From Akkermansiaceae bacterium (GTDB lineage: Bacteria; Verrucomicrobiota; Verrucomicrobiia; Verrucomicrobiales; Akkermansiaceae), in contig JANYFB010000280.1 in NCBI GenBank assembly GCA_025362955.1, forward strand, positions 1-34,181: 34,181 bases of DNA, in the 5' to 3' direction. A program made the translations under genes and the position numbers. The notes under the pieces were generated by a model that worked only from the letters and a program-made list of their open reading frames with translations, was not told where the DNA came from and did no database searches. Of this stretch, positions 9,696 through 19,324 are shown in pieces. Position 1 is the first letter of the stretch. Each line of letters starts with the position of its first letter.

Positions 9696-12308
9696 ATGAA
9701 TTCCACCCGCATTTTCGTCCTGCCTATTCTCACCTTTCTCTCTAACGCCTTCGCTGCGGATATCCCCGCATACCAGCCGGATTTCACCCCACAGCCGGCG
9801 ATCCCCGCGCTCTCGCCGGAAGAGGAATTGAAGACCATCCAGCTCCCGCCCGGCTACTCGCTAGAACTCGTGCTTAGCGAGCGGGACGGCATCCGCGAGC
9901 CGGTCAACATCACCTTCGATGGCAACGGTCGGATGTATCTCGCCGAGATGCGATCCTACATGCAGGACATCGACGCCAAGGACGAACACGAGGCCATCGG
10001 AGTCGTGTCCCGCCACGAAAGCAGCAAGGGTGATGGAAAATACGACAGGCACACAATTTTCGCCGATAAGCTTCTCCTCCCGCGTGAGGTGCTCCCCCTT
10101 GACGATCGCATTCTAATTAATGAAACGGACACGGAGGACATCGTTTCCTATCGCGACACCAATGGCGATGGCGTCGCGGATAAAAAGGAAACCGTCTTCC
10201 GGGGCGGTCCACGCGGCGGGAATCTCGAACACCAGCAAAGCGGGCTGATCTGGGCGCTCGACAACTGGATCTATCAAAGCACCGCCTCTTACCGGCTCCA
10301 CTGGAATCCCGCCGGGCAAATGATGTCCGAGAAATGCCCGAGCGGCGGCGGCCAGTGGGGACTCGCGCAAGACGACCACGGCAAACTGTGGTGGAGCAAT
10401 GCCGGGGGAGAAAAAGGTCTGTGGCATTTCCAAACCCCCGCGATTTATGGCTCCTACGACGCTCCCGGACAATTTCCGCCCGACTTCATGGAAGTGTGGC
10501 CCCTCGTCGGACTCGCGGATTTCCAAAGTGGTCCCGGTCGCGTGCGCCCATCCGACAAGACTCTCAACCACTTCAGCGCATCCTGCGGCCAAGAAGTCGT
10601 GCGCGGTGATCGGCTGCCTGCCGAGCTGCGCGGCGACGTCCTCATTTCCGAGCCCGTGGGACGACTCGTCCGGCGTGCGAAGGTGGAGATGAAAGACGGC
10701 ATCACCACCATCTCCAACCCTCATGGCCACAGTGAATTCATCCGCTCGACGGACCCAAATTTCCGCATCGTCCACATCGCTAACGGACCTGACGGCTGCA
10801 TCTATCTGGTAGATATGTATCGCGGCATCATCCAAGAAGGAAACTGGACCAAGCCCGGTTCATACCTCCGGCAAGTCCTTGAACAATACGGCATGGGAAA
10901 AATCGTAAGCCATGGCCGCATCTGGCGCCTGCGCCACAAGGATTTCCAACCCGGTCCCCAGCCGAAAATGCTGTCGGAATCCGCCTCCCAGCTCGTCGCC
11001 CATTTAGAACATCCGAACGGCTGGTGGCGTGATACCGCCCAGAAATTGCTCGTATTGAAAGGGGATCAATCGGTCGTGCCGGCGCTATTGAAGCTCGCCC
11101 GCGAGAGCAAGAGCCAACTCGGTCGCATCCATGCGCTTTGGACACTCGAAGGTCTCGGCTCATTTGACCCGGAGCTGATCCGCTCGATTCTCAAAGACCC
11201 GGACCCTCAACTTCGCGCACAAGGAATCCGCGTGGCGGAAAGGCTCATCGGCAAAGGCGATTCCACGCTTCTGCCAGACCTGCAAGCACTCTCGAAAGAC
11301 CCGGACCCCGGCGTCGTGCTTCAAGTCCTGATGACCGGAAAAGTGTTGAGTGCCGCCGGTGAAAAATTCTGGCCGGGCTATTCGAAATTTTCCCAACAGA
11401 CCATGCTCTTCTCACCTTCTGCCGGGGTGAAAACGCTCGGTACCATGCTCCTGACCGGCGCGGATAAAGTCGGCGGGCGGGAGTTTAGCCCTGCCGACAT
11501 CGCGGTGCTCGAAAAAGGCCGCACCATCTATCAGGAAGTGTGTTTCGCCTGCCATGGCTTCGATGGTCACGGGATGCCGATGGACGGGTTGCGTCCAGGC
11601 ACCACCATCGCGCCTGCTTTGGCAGGTTCACGCGACGTCACCAGCCATCCCAATGCCGTTCCCTACATCCTGATGAACGGCCTTTCCGGCCCCATCGAAG
11701 GCAAGACCTTCGACGCCCAGATGGTTTCCATGAATACCAATGATGATGCATGGGTTGCTGCGGTGGCTTCCTACGTCCGCAACTCCTTCGGCAATCACGG
11801 TGCCATGGTTGATCCTACGGAGGTGAAGCGTATCCGCATGGTCTCCAAAGATCGCAAGGAGCCTTGGACCGTCGAAACCTTGCAACAGCAGCTTCCGCAG
11901 AGGATTATCGCGAAAGGCTGGAAAATCACCGCAAGTCACGCTGCAGAAAGCGCATTGCTCGCCAACGACCAAAAGGCCGAAACGCATTGGTCCACACCCA
12001 CCAACCAAGTCGTCGGGCAGTGGATCCAAGTCGAACTGCCCCAAGAAACCACGATCAGCGGACTCCGGCTCGACCAATCCAAGGCTGCCAATGATTATCC
12101 CCAGTCCTACAAGCTCGAGCTTTCTCTGGACGGCGTTAAATGGACCAAAATTTCTCAAATCAACGGCATCCCCGGCACCAGTGAACAGTTTTTCGTCCCC
12201 GTTAGGACCAAGTTTGTCAAAGTCACTCTCACCGGAGCTCAGAAGGACAAACCCTGGTCGATCGCTGAGTTAGAACTTTTTGCTGAAGCCCCGCTCCTTA
12301 CTCGTTAG
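9696..12308 (+). CDS. PVC-type membrane-bound dehydrogenase-domain protein: NHL/beta-propeller-like N-terminus, HEAT-like repeats, c-type cytochrome motif, C-terminal F5/8 type C (discoidin-like) domain
   Basis: Signal peptide MNSTRIFVLPILTFLSNAFA; 'LPPGYSLELVLSERDGIREPVNITFDGNGRMYLAEMRSY'; heme motif CFACH in EVCFACHGFDGHGMPMDG; C-terminal 'AETHWSTPTNQVVGQWIQVELPQETTISGLRLDQ...'. Confidence 0.88.
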   Translation: MNSTRIFVLPILTFLSNAFAADIPAYQPDFTPQPAIPALSPEEELKTIQLPPGYSLELVLSERDGIREPVNITFDGNGRMYLAEMRSYMQDIDAKDEHEAIGVVSRHESSKGDGKYDRHTIFADKLLLPREVLPLDDRILINETDTEDIVSYRDTNGDGVADKKETVFRGGPRGGNLEHQQSGLIWALDNWIYQSTASYRLHWNPAGQMMSEKCPSGGGQWGLAQDDHGKLWWSNAGGEKGLWHFQTPAIYGSYDAPGQFPPDFMEVWPLVGLADFQSGPGRVRPSDKTLNHFSASCGQEVVRGDRLPAELRGDVLISEPVGRLVRRAKVEMKDGITTISNPHGHSEFIRSTDPNFRIVHIANGPDGCIYLVDMYRGIIQEGNWTKPGSYLRQVLEQYGMGKIVSHGRIWRLRHKDFQPGPQPKMLSESASQLVAHLEHPNGWWRDTAQKLLVLKGDQSVVPALLKLARESKSQLGRIHALWTLEGLGSFDPELIRSILKDPDPQLRAQGIRVAERLIGKGDSTLLPDLQALSKDPDPGVVLQVLMTGKVLSAAGEKFWPGYSKFSQQTMLFSPSAGVKTLGTMLLTGADKVGGREFSPADIAVLEKGRTIYQEVCFACHGFDGHGMPMDGLRPGTTIAPALAGSRDVTSHPNAVPYILMNGLSGPIEGKTFDAQMVSMNTNDDAWVAAVASYVRNSFGNHGAMVDPTEVKRIRMVSKDRKEPWTVETLQQQLPQRIIAKGWKITASHAAESALLANDQKAETHWSTPTNQVVGQWIQVELPQETTISGLRLDQSKAANDYPQSYKLELSLDGVKWTKISQINGIPGTSEQFFVPVRTKFVKVTLTGAQKDKPWSIAELELFAEAPLLTR

Positions 12309-12349
12309 TCAATTGGGATACGAAATTCTTTTCGTGCGAATTGTTCTCA

Positions 12350-13234
12350 ATGGAAACTAACAGCGACCAATTCATTCGTTATCTCGCGACGGAACGCGGG
12401 CTGTCGGCCGCATATCAATTGTCGGTGCGGCAGACGCTGGATGCGCTCAGTGGTTGGATGAAATCGCGCGACATCAAGCTGCAAGATCTGGGCACGGATG
12501 AACTGGCGGCGTTCCTCAGCCAACGCAAAACGGATGGTCTCAATGCGGCTTCCCTGCGGATTACAACGGTGCATTTAAAGGTGTTTTTCCGCTGGCTCGT
12601 GACGAAGGGTCTGTTGGAGATGGACCCTGCGGAGCCGCTCTTGGCACCTCGACCGGACATGACACTGCCGGAGACTTTGCATGCTTCCGAATTAGTAAAA
12701 TTACTGGATTCCATCGACTCATCGGTGCCGTTAGGGCGGAGGGATTTGGCGATTCTGGAATTGTTTTATTCCTCGGGACTGCGGCTGTCCGAGTTGTGCA
12801 AGGCGCGGCTGGAAATGATGGATTTCGAGGAAGGATTTCTCCGGATTACAGGCAAGGGCGGGAAAACACGGATTGTCCGGGTAGGACACAAGGCATGTGA
12901 GGCCATCGCCGTTTATCTAACGAACGAACGGCCGGACCTGGTCACGAAGAAGACCTCGTCGCACATTTTCATCAGCGTGAGAGGCGGGCCATTATCGCCG
13001 GATCGGGTGCGGCAGATCGTGAAAGAGCGGGCGAAACTCGCGGGCATCGACCAGAATGTTTATCCGCATTTACTCAGGCATTCATTCGCCACGCATCTGC
13101 TAGAGGGCGGAGCGGACCTGCGGGTGATTCAGGAACTGCTAGGACACGCGGATATTTCCACGACCCAGATTTATACCCATGTGGACCGACAACGCTTGAA
13201 GGCAGTTCACAAAAAATTCCATCCACGCGGGTAA
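12350..13234 (+). CDS. Tyrosine recombinase, XerC/XerD family
   Basis: N-terminal SAM-like domain and catalytic motifs SSGLRLSELC (Arg), KGGKTR (Lys), HLLRHSFATHLLEGGADLRVIQELLGHADISTTQIYTHV (HxxR, H, Tyr). ATG at 12350. Confidence 0.93.
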   Translation: METNSDQFIRYLATERGLSAAYQLSVRQTLDALSGWMKSRDIKLQDLGTDELAAFLSQRKTDGLNAASLRITTVHLKVFFRWLVTKGLLEMDPAEPLLAPRPDMTLPETLHASELVKLLDSIDSSVPLGRRDLAILELFYSSGLRLSELCKARLEMMDFEEGFLRITGKGGKTRIVRVGHKACEAIAVYLTNERPDLVTKKTSSHIFISVRGGPLSPDRVRQIVKERAKLAGIDQNVYPHLLRHSFATHLLEGGADLRVIQELLGHADISTTQIYTHVDRQRLKAVHKKFHPRG

Positions 13235-13244
13235 AGTCTATCGA

Positions 13245-14030
13245 TCAACCGTATGGCTTGATGTCCAACGGCGTTGGACTGGGGGCGGCGTCTTTGGGCT
13301 TCTGCGGCTGGACCGGAGCAGCCGGAGGAGGGGTGACAGCGGGTGTCACAGCCGGAGAAAGGGAGACGGGCGGCGGGATGATCGCGGGCGGAGTATCTGG
13401 AACCGAAGCAGGAGCTGGAATCGTGTTCACGCTCAAGGTGATAGAAGTGGATGGAGGTGGAGCGGCAGCCACGGGAAGAACCTGGACTCCATCGACACGG
13501 AGCGACTGATAGAGATGGTTGTAGTTGTGGCGCAAGGCCGCTGGGAATGAAACCCGGCCGGCTTCTACGATGTTTTCGCGAAGTAGTTTTGCCGAAAGGT
13601 TGGCAACCAGATCGGTGCCCACCTGCACGGCGACTTCGGGGCTGAGGATGGCCTTGGTGGCATCATTGCTGCCGAGGATCACATCGCTCTTGATGGATTG
13701 GCCTTGGATTGCGATAGTGGATTGGGCGGAAACGATGGCACCTTTGGCACCGACAGTGATTTCTAAAATGGCATGGTCGTCAGACGCGAGCCAACCGCGA
13801 ACGTGATCAATGCGGACGGAGATGAAAATGCCACCGTCCGGTGTGGGACTGGTCTCGGGCTTGTAGGTGCGGTAGTCTGCGCCGGAAAGCGGATACTCGG
13901 CAGTCGCTTTCTCGCGCTTTTTCCACCCACCGAGGCTTTTCCCGAACGCTTCATCGTCAATCGTAACCGCAGCGAAGGAGTGAATTACTAAGGACAAAAG
14001 AAAGGCGATGAACAGAAAGTTTGATTTCAT
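13245..14030 (-). CDS. Secreted hypothetical protein with Pro-rich C-terminal tail
   Basis: ORF with signal peptide MKSNFLFIAFLLSLVIHSFA; low-complexity Pro/Val/Thr C-terminus. No family recognised. Confidence 0.7.
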   Translation of the reverse strand: MKSNFLFIAFLLSLVIHSFAAVTIDDEAFGKSLGGWKKREKATAEYPLSGADYRTYKPETSPTPDGGIFISVRIDHVRGWLASDDHAILEITVGAKGAIVSAQSTIAIQGQSIKSDVILGSNDATKAILSPEVAVQVGTDLVANLSAKLLRENIVEAGRVSFPAALRHNYNHLYQSLRVDGVQVLPVAAAPPPSTSITLSVNTIPAPASVPDTPPAIIPPPVSLSPAVTPAVTPPPAAPVQPQKPKDAAPSPTPLDIKPYG

Positions 14031-14078
14031 AAGCGGAACAACGCGATGGCGCGGGATGATACGGATTTGCGGGGAAAA

Positions 14079-14474
14079 TTATTCGGAAAATTCCGGCGGT
14101 GGTGGTGGATTGGACGAGCCGAAAAGGCGTGCAACTTGCGCCCCGGCTTTGGACTTGTGCTCGTCCTTGATGTAAGCAGCAACCGTTCCGAGAGCAGCGA
14201 CGAGTGCGCCCCAGTCATCTCCATAGCCGATTCCCGGTATGACATCCGGGATCAAATCCGTGGGTAGAACCAAATAACCCAAGGCTCCCACGATGACACC
14301 CTTCGCCCATGTGGGGGTGTCGCGATCTTGGAGGCAGTAAAAAAGCGTAAGGGCGGTTAGGAGGGTTTTTCGCCCGGCACTCAAAGCGGCCTTGCATAAG
14401 GTCCGCCACAAGCGCGGGGCGGAATACCAGCTAGGAGCGGAAAGACGGGCAGGAAGTTGCGGAGGATCTGACAT
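14079..14474 (-). CDS. YkvA / DUF1232 family membrane protein
   Basis: Contains 'VIVGALGYLVLPTDLIPDVIPGIGYGDDWGALVAALGTVAAYI', the DUF1232 signature. Confidence 0.85.
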   Translation of the reverse strand: MSDPPQLPARLSAPSWYSAPRLWRTLCKAALSAGRKTLLTALTLFYCLQDRDTPTWAKGVIVGALGYLVLPTDLIPDVIPGIGYGDDWGALVAALGTVAAYIKDEHKSKAGAQVARLFGSSNPPPPPEFSE

Positions 14475-14636
14475 GATGGCGGGATGTGTTTAAAAAACCT
14501 TGTCGCGCGTAAGTGCTCAAGAGGACAAGGCCGGAAGGTGGCTCAATTTCCCCCTCGGAGCAAGGAGAAGCGCCCAGCGGGTGGTTTGCTCAATTCTGCG
14601 ATTGCACCGGGCGCGGCATCTCGCGAGATTTGCAGA

Positions 14637-15485
14637 GTGATTCGTCCCGTCGATGTCCTCCTTGAATTTCTCGAAGCCGAACGGGCCCGTGGCATCACCC
14701 ATGTGCATCTAGACGAAGACGCACGCGAAGGCCTGCGTGGGCTGCAAAGCCGTACGAAGTTGAGAGCACCGACCTCAATTTTAGTAGAACCGCCCTCGCC
14801 CTCTGCTGAGATTTTTGTCCCCACAATTCAGGCTCCAACACTCTTGATTGAGGGTTCAACTCGGATCGAACAACTCGATTCGCTTCGTCGGCAGGCGGAA
14901 AACTGGGCACCGGCACGGTCCTTGGGATCGCTGCGTGAAACCATGGTTTTTGCTACGGGGAATCCCGAGGCTCGCGTGATGTTGGTCGGCGAAGCACCCG
15001 GCTATCAGGAGGAAAAAGAACGCGAACCTTTCGTCGGCCCCGCAGGACAAAAACTCAACGACATTCTGACAACAATGGGCATCTCGCGCGAGGAGGTCTA
15101 TCTTTCAAACATTGTCAAATTCCGTCCCTCAACCCCTCGCCAAACAACAAACAACCGCAAACCTACCCCTGAGGAAATGGAAGCGTGCATGCCATTTGTT
15201 CGGGCGGAGATTGGCATCGTAAAACCCGAATGCATCATCGCGCTGGGTGAAACCGCCGCGGAGGGTCTGCTTGGACTAACAGGGACTGTTATTTCGATGC
15301 GCGGGCCGTGGCACGATTTTGAAGGCACTCCGGTGCGAGTCACCCATCATCCCAGCAATTTACTCACGAGTGATAAGAGTAATCCAGTGAAACGCCAAGT
15401 GTGGGAAGACATGCTTACGGTCATGGAAAAACTCGGACTTCCCATCTCGGACAGGCAGCGCGGGTTTTTCTCCTCGAAATCGTGA
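14637..15485 (+). CDS. Uracil-DNA glycosylase, family 4-like, with most Fe-S cysteines absent
   Basis: Motifs GNPEARVMLVGEAPGYQEEKEREPFVGPAGQKLNDIL, YLSNIVKFRP, HHPSNLL. ORF extends up to 14484; GTG at 14637 (VIRPVDVLLEFLEAERARG) looks the more likely start, but this is uncertain. Confidence 0.82.
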   Translation: MIRPVDVLLEFLEAERARGITHVHLDEDAREGLRGLQSRTKLRAPTSILVEPPSPSAEIFVPTIQAPTLLIEGSTRIEQLDSLRRQAENWAPARSLGSLRETMVFATGNPEARVMLVGEAPGYQEEKEREPFVGPAGQKLNDILTTMGISREEVYLSNIVKFRPSTPRQTTNNRKPTPEEMEACMPFVRAEIGIVKPECIIALGETAAEGLLGLTGTVISMRGPWHDFEGTPVRVTHHPSNLLTSDKSNPVKRQVWEDMLTVMEKLGLPISDRQRGFFSSKS

Positions 15486-15526
15486 TACAAGGAAGGGCTG
15501 CGGGTTCTTCGGCGGACACTCCTTTC

Positions 15527-16828
15527 TCAACCGAACAGCGCGGTGACTGGCGCTCCTTTATCCGCAATTTTAAACGGGCGCTTGGTGGGCGACATGATGA
15601 CAGTGTCATACGGCAACGATAGGGCGTGGGCGATGGTGGCGTTGAAATCTTGGACGCTCACGAGACCCTCTTTCACTTTTCCGCCGGATGGGTCGGTGGT
15701 GCCGTATTTCACTCCGCCCTTGATGCCGCCTCCAGCGAGGAGGCAGGAGAATGCTTCAGGATGGTGGTCACGCCCATCCTTGTGCTCGGCTTTGATCTCC
15801 GGAGTGCGGCCAAACTCGGTAGCAACGACCACGAGGGTGTCTTGAAGTTTCCCGCATTTTTCCAAGTCGGTAATGAGAGCGGCATAGGCTTGGTCAAACT
15901 CCTTGCACCGACCTTCGACGCCAGTGAAGTTGTCATAGTGAGTATCCCATCCACCAAGTTGGACTTCTACGAAACGCACGCCGTTCTGCACGAGGCGGCG
16001 GGCTAACAGACACCCTTGGGCGAAGCGGCCCGTGCCGTAGAGATTGCGGGTGGTTTCCGGTTCCTCCTTGAGATCGAAGGCTTTGAGGTCTTTGGAATTC
16101 ATGAGGGAAATCGCTTCCCGATAAAGTTCCTCATAAGCCTTCACATCCGCATTCGCATAACGCTCGTGGAACTGACGGTTCATTTTGTCCGCAAGGCTGA
16201 GGCGGCGATCAAAATCCTCCTGGGTCACCGAGTCGGAGCGATGAGAATCCTGAAGTCCATCGTTCGGGCTGCCGATCAAGGCAGCGGAAAATTTCGCCCC
16301 GAGGAATCCGCCGCCTGCGAACTCAGGAGAACTGTCCACAGCCACAAAGGCGGGCAGTTCCGGGTGAATACGCCCGCCCAGTTTCATGACCCATGCGCCA
16401 AGTGCGGGGTGCTTGATGGTGCCCCGCAGTGTGTAACTGGTGTGCAGGACATAGGAGCCTTGTTCGTGAGCTCCTTGGGTGGAGTTCATCGAGTTGATGA
16501 CGCAAACTTTGTCCATAACCTCAGCGGTTTTTTTGAGGTAATGGCCGACCATGACACCATCCGCCTTGGTGGCGATGGCCTCGGTTTTCCCCATGACGTC
16601 TTTCTTCTTGGGCTTGGGATCGAAGGTATCTACATGACTCATGCCGCCGGCCATGTAGAGATAGATGACGCTCTTGGCGGTACCCCCTTTGGCCGCCGCG
16701 ACGGGAGCGGCGGCGCTGGCCAAGGTGCCGCCTAACATGGGGAACAAATGGACGCCGAGGTAAGCGCGGGCTGCATTTGAAACGAACTGGCGGCGGGTCA
16801 GTTCGTCAGCTTTTGGGAACGGGTTCAT
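15527..16828 (-). CDS. DUF1501 domain-containing protein (PVC sulfatase-like, Tat-type N-terminus)
   Basis: MNPFPKADELTRRQFVSNAARAYLGVH twin-arginine-like start; 'MSHVDTFDPKPK', 'ATEFGRTPEIKAEHKDGRDHHPEAFSCLLAGGGIKGG' are DUF1501 hallmarks. Confidence 0.92.
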   Translation of the reverse strand: MNPFPKADELTRRQFVSNAARAYLGVHLFPMLGGTLASAAAPVAAAKGGTAKSVIYLYMAGGMSHVDTFDPKPKKKDVMGKTEAIATKADGVMVGHYLKKTAEVMDKVCVINSMNSTQGAHEQGSYVLHTSYTLRGTIKHPALGAWVMKLGGRIHPELPAFVAVDSSPEFAGGGFLGAKFSAALIGSPNDGLQDSHRSDSVTQEDFDRRLSLADKMNRQFHERYANADVKAYEELYREAISLMNSKDLKAFDLKEEPETTRNLYGTGRFAQGCLLARRLVQNGVRFVEVQLGGWDTHYDNFTGVEGRCKEFDQAYAALITDLEKCGKLQDTLVVVATEFGRTPEIKAEHKDGRDHHPEAFSCLLAGGGIKGGVKYGTTDPSGGKVKEGLVSVQDFNATIAHALSLPYDTVIMSPTKRPFKIADKGAPVTALFG

Positions 16829-16844
16829 GGATGCTATGGGTTGG

Positions 16845-18767
16845 TTATTGAAGGAAGAGAAACTCAGAGGACATAACGAGGGCGGAGACAATGTTCCGGT
16901 AGCCGGCATCCCCTTGTTTTTTGACCTCTTCAAGCATCCAGGACATTTCCACATCGGTAGGAGGGCGGTTGAGAATGGCGATGTAAAGGCGGCGGATCTT
17001 TTCCTTGTCTGTCGTCGCCCCTTCCAAGGATTTGTAGAGGTGGGCGGAGGATTTGTTCACGAGTTCACGCTGCACGAAGCCATTCATCAGAGAAAGGATC
17101 TGGCCGACATTGGGTTCGCGGCTGGAAGCGTCCACAACCTCTCTATCAGAAGAACCAAACAAATAGAGGAAATGGTCGCGGGGCGCAGGTGACGGCAATT
17201 CCGAGGCGCGGACTTTCGCGTCTTTGTTGTAAGAGCGGACCTCGTTCATCGCCATCATCGAGTTGCTGTTGCTGCTGTCAGCACTCGAACTGCTGTTTTT
17301 CACATCGCTGACAAGTTGGGAAAAATAGGCACGGACTTCCTTGTCCGACTTGAGAGCGAGCACTTCTTTGGAGAGCTGGGTCATGGTTTTCTTGCCTATC
17401 AAAACGGGTTTACCTCCGACGAAGATGCGGTCGTCAAGCGAGCGGGCTGTCTGCTTATCGGGGTCTCCCGCAGCGAGAGTGATCAGTGAGTCCCAAATTT
17501 GTTCAGAGGAGAGCCGCTCGATTTTCCGGCCGTGGAAATCGTCGCCACCTTCGACGGACGAGGGATTCGGATTGGTTCCGAATTGGAAAGTGCGGGTCAG
17601 GAGAAGCACATGTTGAAAAGCCCGGAGGTCGTAATTGAGATCGATCATCAGTCTGCCAAGATAGGTGACCATATCCGGGCAGTTGGTTTTAGCGGCGGGG
17701 ATGAACTCATCAACCGGTTCGTAAACTCCCTTGCCCATGACCCGTTTCCACAAGCGGTTTGCGATGACCGTGGGAAACTGTTCGCCCGTTTTCGAGATGA
17801 TCCAGCCCGCCATTTTCTCGCGGCCGTTTGACTGGGCGCGCTTGTCAGACATCATGACTGCCTGTCCGAAAGGAGTTCGCGCCCCCACCACCTCGCCGGG
17901 CTTGCCATCATGATATTGGTAATCCGAAGGAAGTTCAATTTGTCCAGCACCTCCGCCGCTGAGGGACATGCCATAGACGCGGTCCCACATCACTTGCGCG
18001 ATCCCATATTCGGTGCCTTTTGTCTGACGTTGCTCCCCAAGCTCGTCCCATAGCGGTTTCATGTTTTCCTGGCCGACAGTTTCTTGGCCATGGGTGAATG
18101 CGGCGAGTCGGTAAAAATCATGGCGATCCGTGGTGCCGAATGGATCGTCGTGACACTGGGCACATTCCATCCGGGTCCCGAGGAAAACGCGCATGGTGTT
18201 GGAAAGATTATCAAGGGGCATCCCACGGTCCCGGGTATAATAACCGACGGCGGCGGTATTTTGGTCCCAACCATCGCCGGAGGAGGAAATCAAGTGGTTG
18301 GTAAACTCGTTCCACGGCATGTCATTGGTCATCGCATTACGGACCCAATAGCGGTATGGCTCGTTGCTCGCGGAGGTGCCGGAGCGGCCATCCGTGATTC
18401 TCAGAAGATCGAAGGCCCAGTTCGTCATGTGGCTGGAATAGCCCTTGGATTTGATGAGGTAGTCGATCAGGGCCTCCCGCTTGGTCGGGTCTTGGATTTC
18501 CAAGAACTCGAGCGCTTCTTCGGCAGTCGGGATCCGGCCAACGGCAACAAGGAAGGCTCGACGCAAGAATGTCGCATCGTCCGTCACTGCGGGGACATTC
18601 AGGTTTTTATTTCGGTAAAACGCTGCGATGTATTGGTCGATCTGAAGAGCCGCTTTTTTCAGATATTTGACATCATTCTGGGGCTTTAGGTTTGAAGAGT
18701 CTTGGGCGAAGACGCTCCCGGATGTAGCCACAATCAGCGATAACGTGAGTGCGAAGTAACGTTTCAT
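16845..18767 (-). CDS. DUF1549 and DUF1553 domain-containing protein
   Basis: Signal peptide; 'FLRRAFLVAVGRIPTAEEALEFL' (DUF1549) and 'NRLWKRVMGKGVYEPVDEF...' (DUF1553); 16 bp upstream of the DUF1501 gene on the same strand. Confidence 0.92.
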   Translation of the reverse strand: MKRYFALTLSLIVATSGSVFAQDSSNLKPQNDVKYLKKAALQIDQYIAAFYRNKNLNVPAVTDDATFLRRAFLVAVGRIPTAEEALEFLEIQDPTKREALIDYLIKSKGYSSHMTNWAFDLLRITDGRSGTSASNEPYRYWVRNAMTNDMPWNEFTNHLISSSGDGWDQNTAAVGYYTRDRGMPLDNLSNTMRVFLGTRMECAQCHDDPFGTTDRHDFYRLAAFTHGQETVGQENMKPLWDELGEQRQTKGTEYGIAQVMWDRVYGMSLSGGGAGQIELPSDYQYHDGKPGEVVGARTPFGQAVMMSDKRAQSNGREKMAGWIISKTGEQFPTVIANRLWKRVMGKGVYEPVDEFIPAAKTNCPDMVTYLGRLMIDLNYDLRAFQHVLLLTRTFQFGTNPNPSSVEGGDDFHGRKIERLSSEQIWDSLITLAAGDPDKQTARSLDDRIFVGGKPVLIGKKTMTQLSKEVLALKSDKEVRAYFSQLVSDVKNSSSSADSSNSNSMMAMNEVRSYNKDAKVRASELPSPAPRDHFLYLFGSSDREVVDASSREPNVGQILSLMNGFVQRELVNKSSAHLYKSLEGATTDKEKIRRLYIAILNRPPTDVEMSWMLEEVKKQGDAGYRNIVSALVMSSEFLFLQ

Positions 18768-18816
18768 GGGTTTAAAGTAATCTCGAAATTAGCCGATTGA
18801 GATACGAAGTCAATTT

Positions 18817-19209
18817 TCACTTTTTTACGGAATTCAAAAGTTCGCGTAGAATCGGTATATCCGCTGGTGCCCACGAAAGTTCGCTTAAACATTCCCGTGC
18901 ACACCACAGGAGCTTTTCATGTTCCAGAGCTTGCAAGTCACCACCAATAATTAGGCAGTGGAAGGGCAGCAAGCGAATCTCTGTTCCCTCGTAGCTCCAA
19001 ATGACCGGACACAACGGTGAGCCGACTTTAACCTCCACGGCGAGTTCTTCGCGCAACTCGCGGGTAAGCGCGGATTCGGGAGATTCGCCGGGATCGACCT
19101 TGCCGCCGGGCCATTCCCAAAGGCCACCGAGATGCTTGTGTGCCGGACGCAGGCAGGCGAGGAAATGTCCTTGGGAATTTGTTATTACGCCGCAGACGAC
19201 ATCCATCAT
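18817..19209 (-). CDS. NUDIX hydrolase, MutT-like
   Basis: MMDVVCGVITNSQGHFLACLRPAHKHLGGLWEWPGGKVDPGESPESALTRELREELAVEV contains the Nudix box. ATG at 19209 (or 19206); the longer listed ORF to 19497 runs out of frame through the next gene. Confidence 0.9.
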   Translation of the reverse strand: MMDVVCGVITNSQGHFLACLRPAHKHLGGLWEWPGGKVDPGESPESALTRELREELAVEVKVGSPLCPVIWSYEGTEIRLLPFHCLIIGGDLQALEHEKLLWCARECLSELSWAPADIPILRELLNSVKK

Positions 19210-19267
19210 GGTTCGCCAAGCTGCCTGAACGACTCGGCTGCCGTCAACCGAGTCTTGATCGGCGCAC

Positions 19268-19301
19268 AAAAAAACCGCCAGAGAATATCCGGCGGTTTTT
19301 T
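19268..19301 (-). terminator. Bidirectional Rho-independent-type terminator
   Basis: AAAAAAACCGCC-AGAGAATATCC-GGCGGTTTTTT: 5-bp GC stem extended by A/T tracts on both sides, between the 19325-19561 gene and the NUDIX gene. Confidence 0.8.
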
Positions 19302-19324
19302 GAAATTGATGTTCTGCTAGGAAA

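Noticed and set aside
10113-10835. 240-aa antisense ORF inside the dehydrogenase/cytochrome gene
   Set aside because: Overlaps a strongly supported CDS over its full length and resembles no family.
12350-13234. Tyrosine recombinase as part of an integrated mobile element
   Set aside because: Sequence is XerC/XerD-like and the flanks are ordinary chromosomal genes; no att repeats, tRNA or phage/ICE genes seen.
16016-16735. 239-aa plus-strand ORF within the DUF1501 gene, and similar ORF at 18084-18689
   Set aside because: Antisense to well supported DUF1501 and DUF1549/1553 coding sequence; high-GC shadow ORFs.
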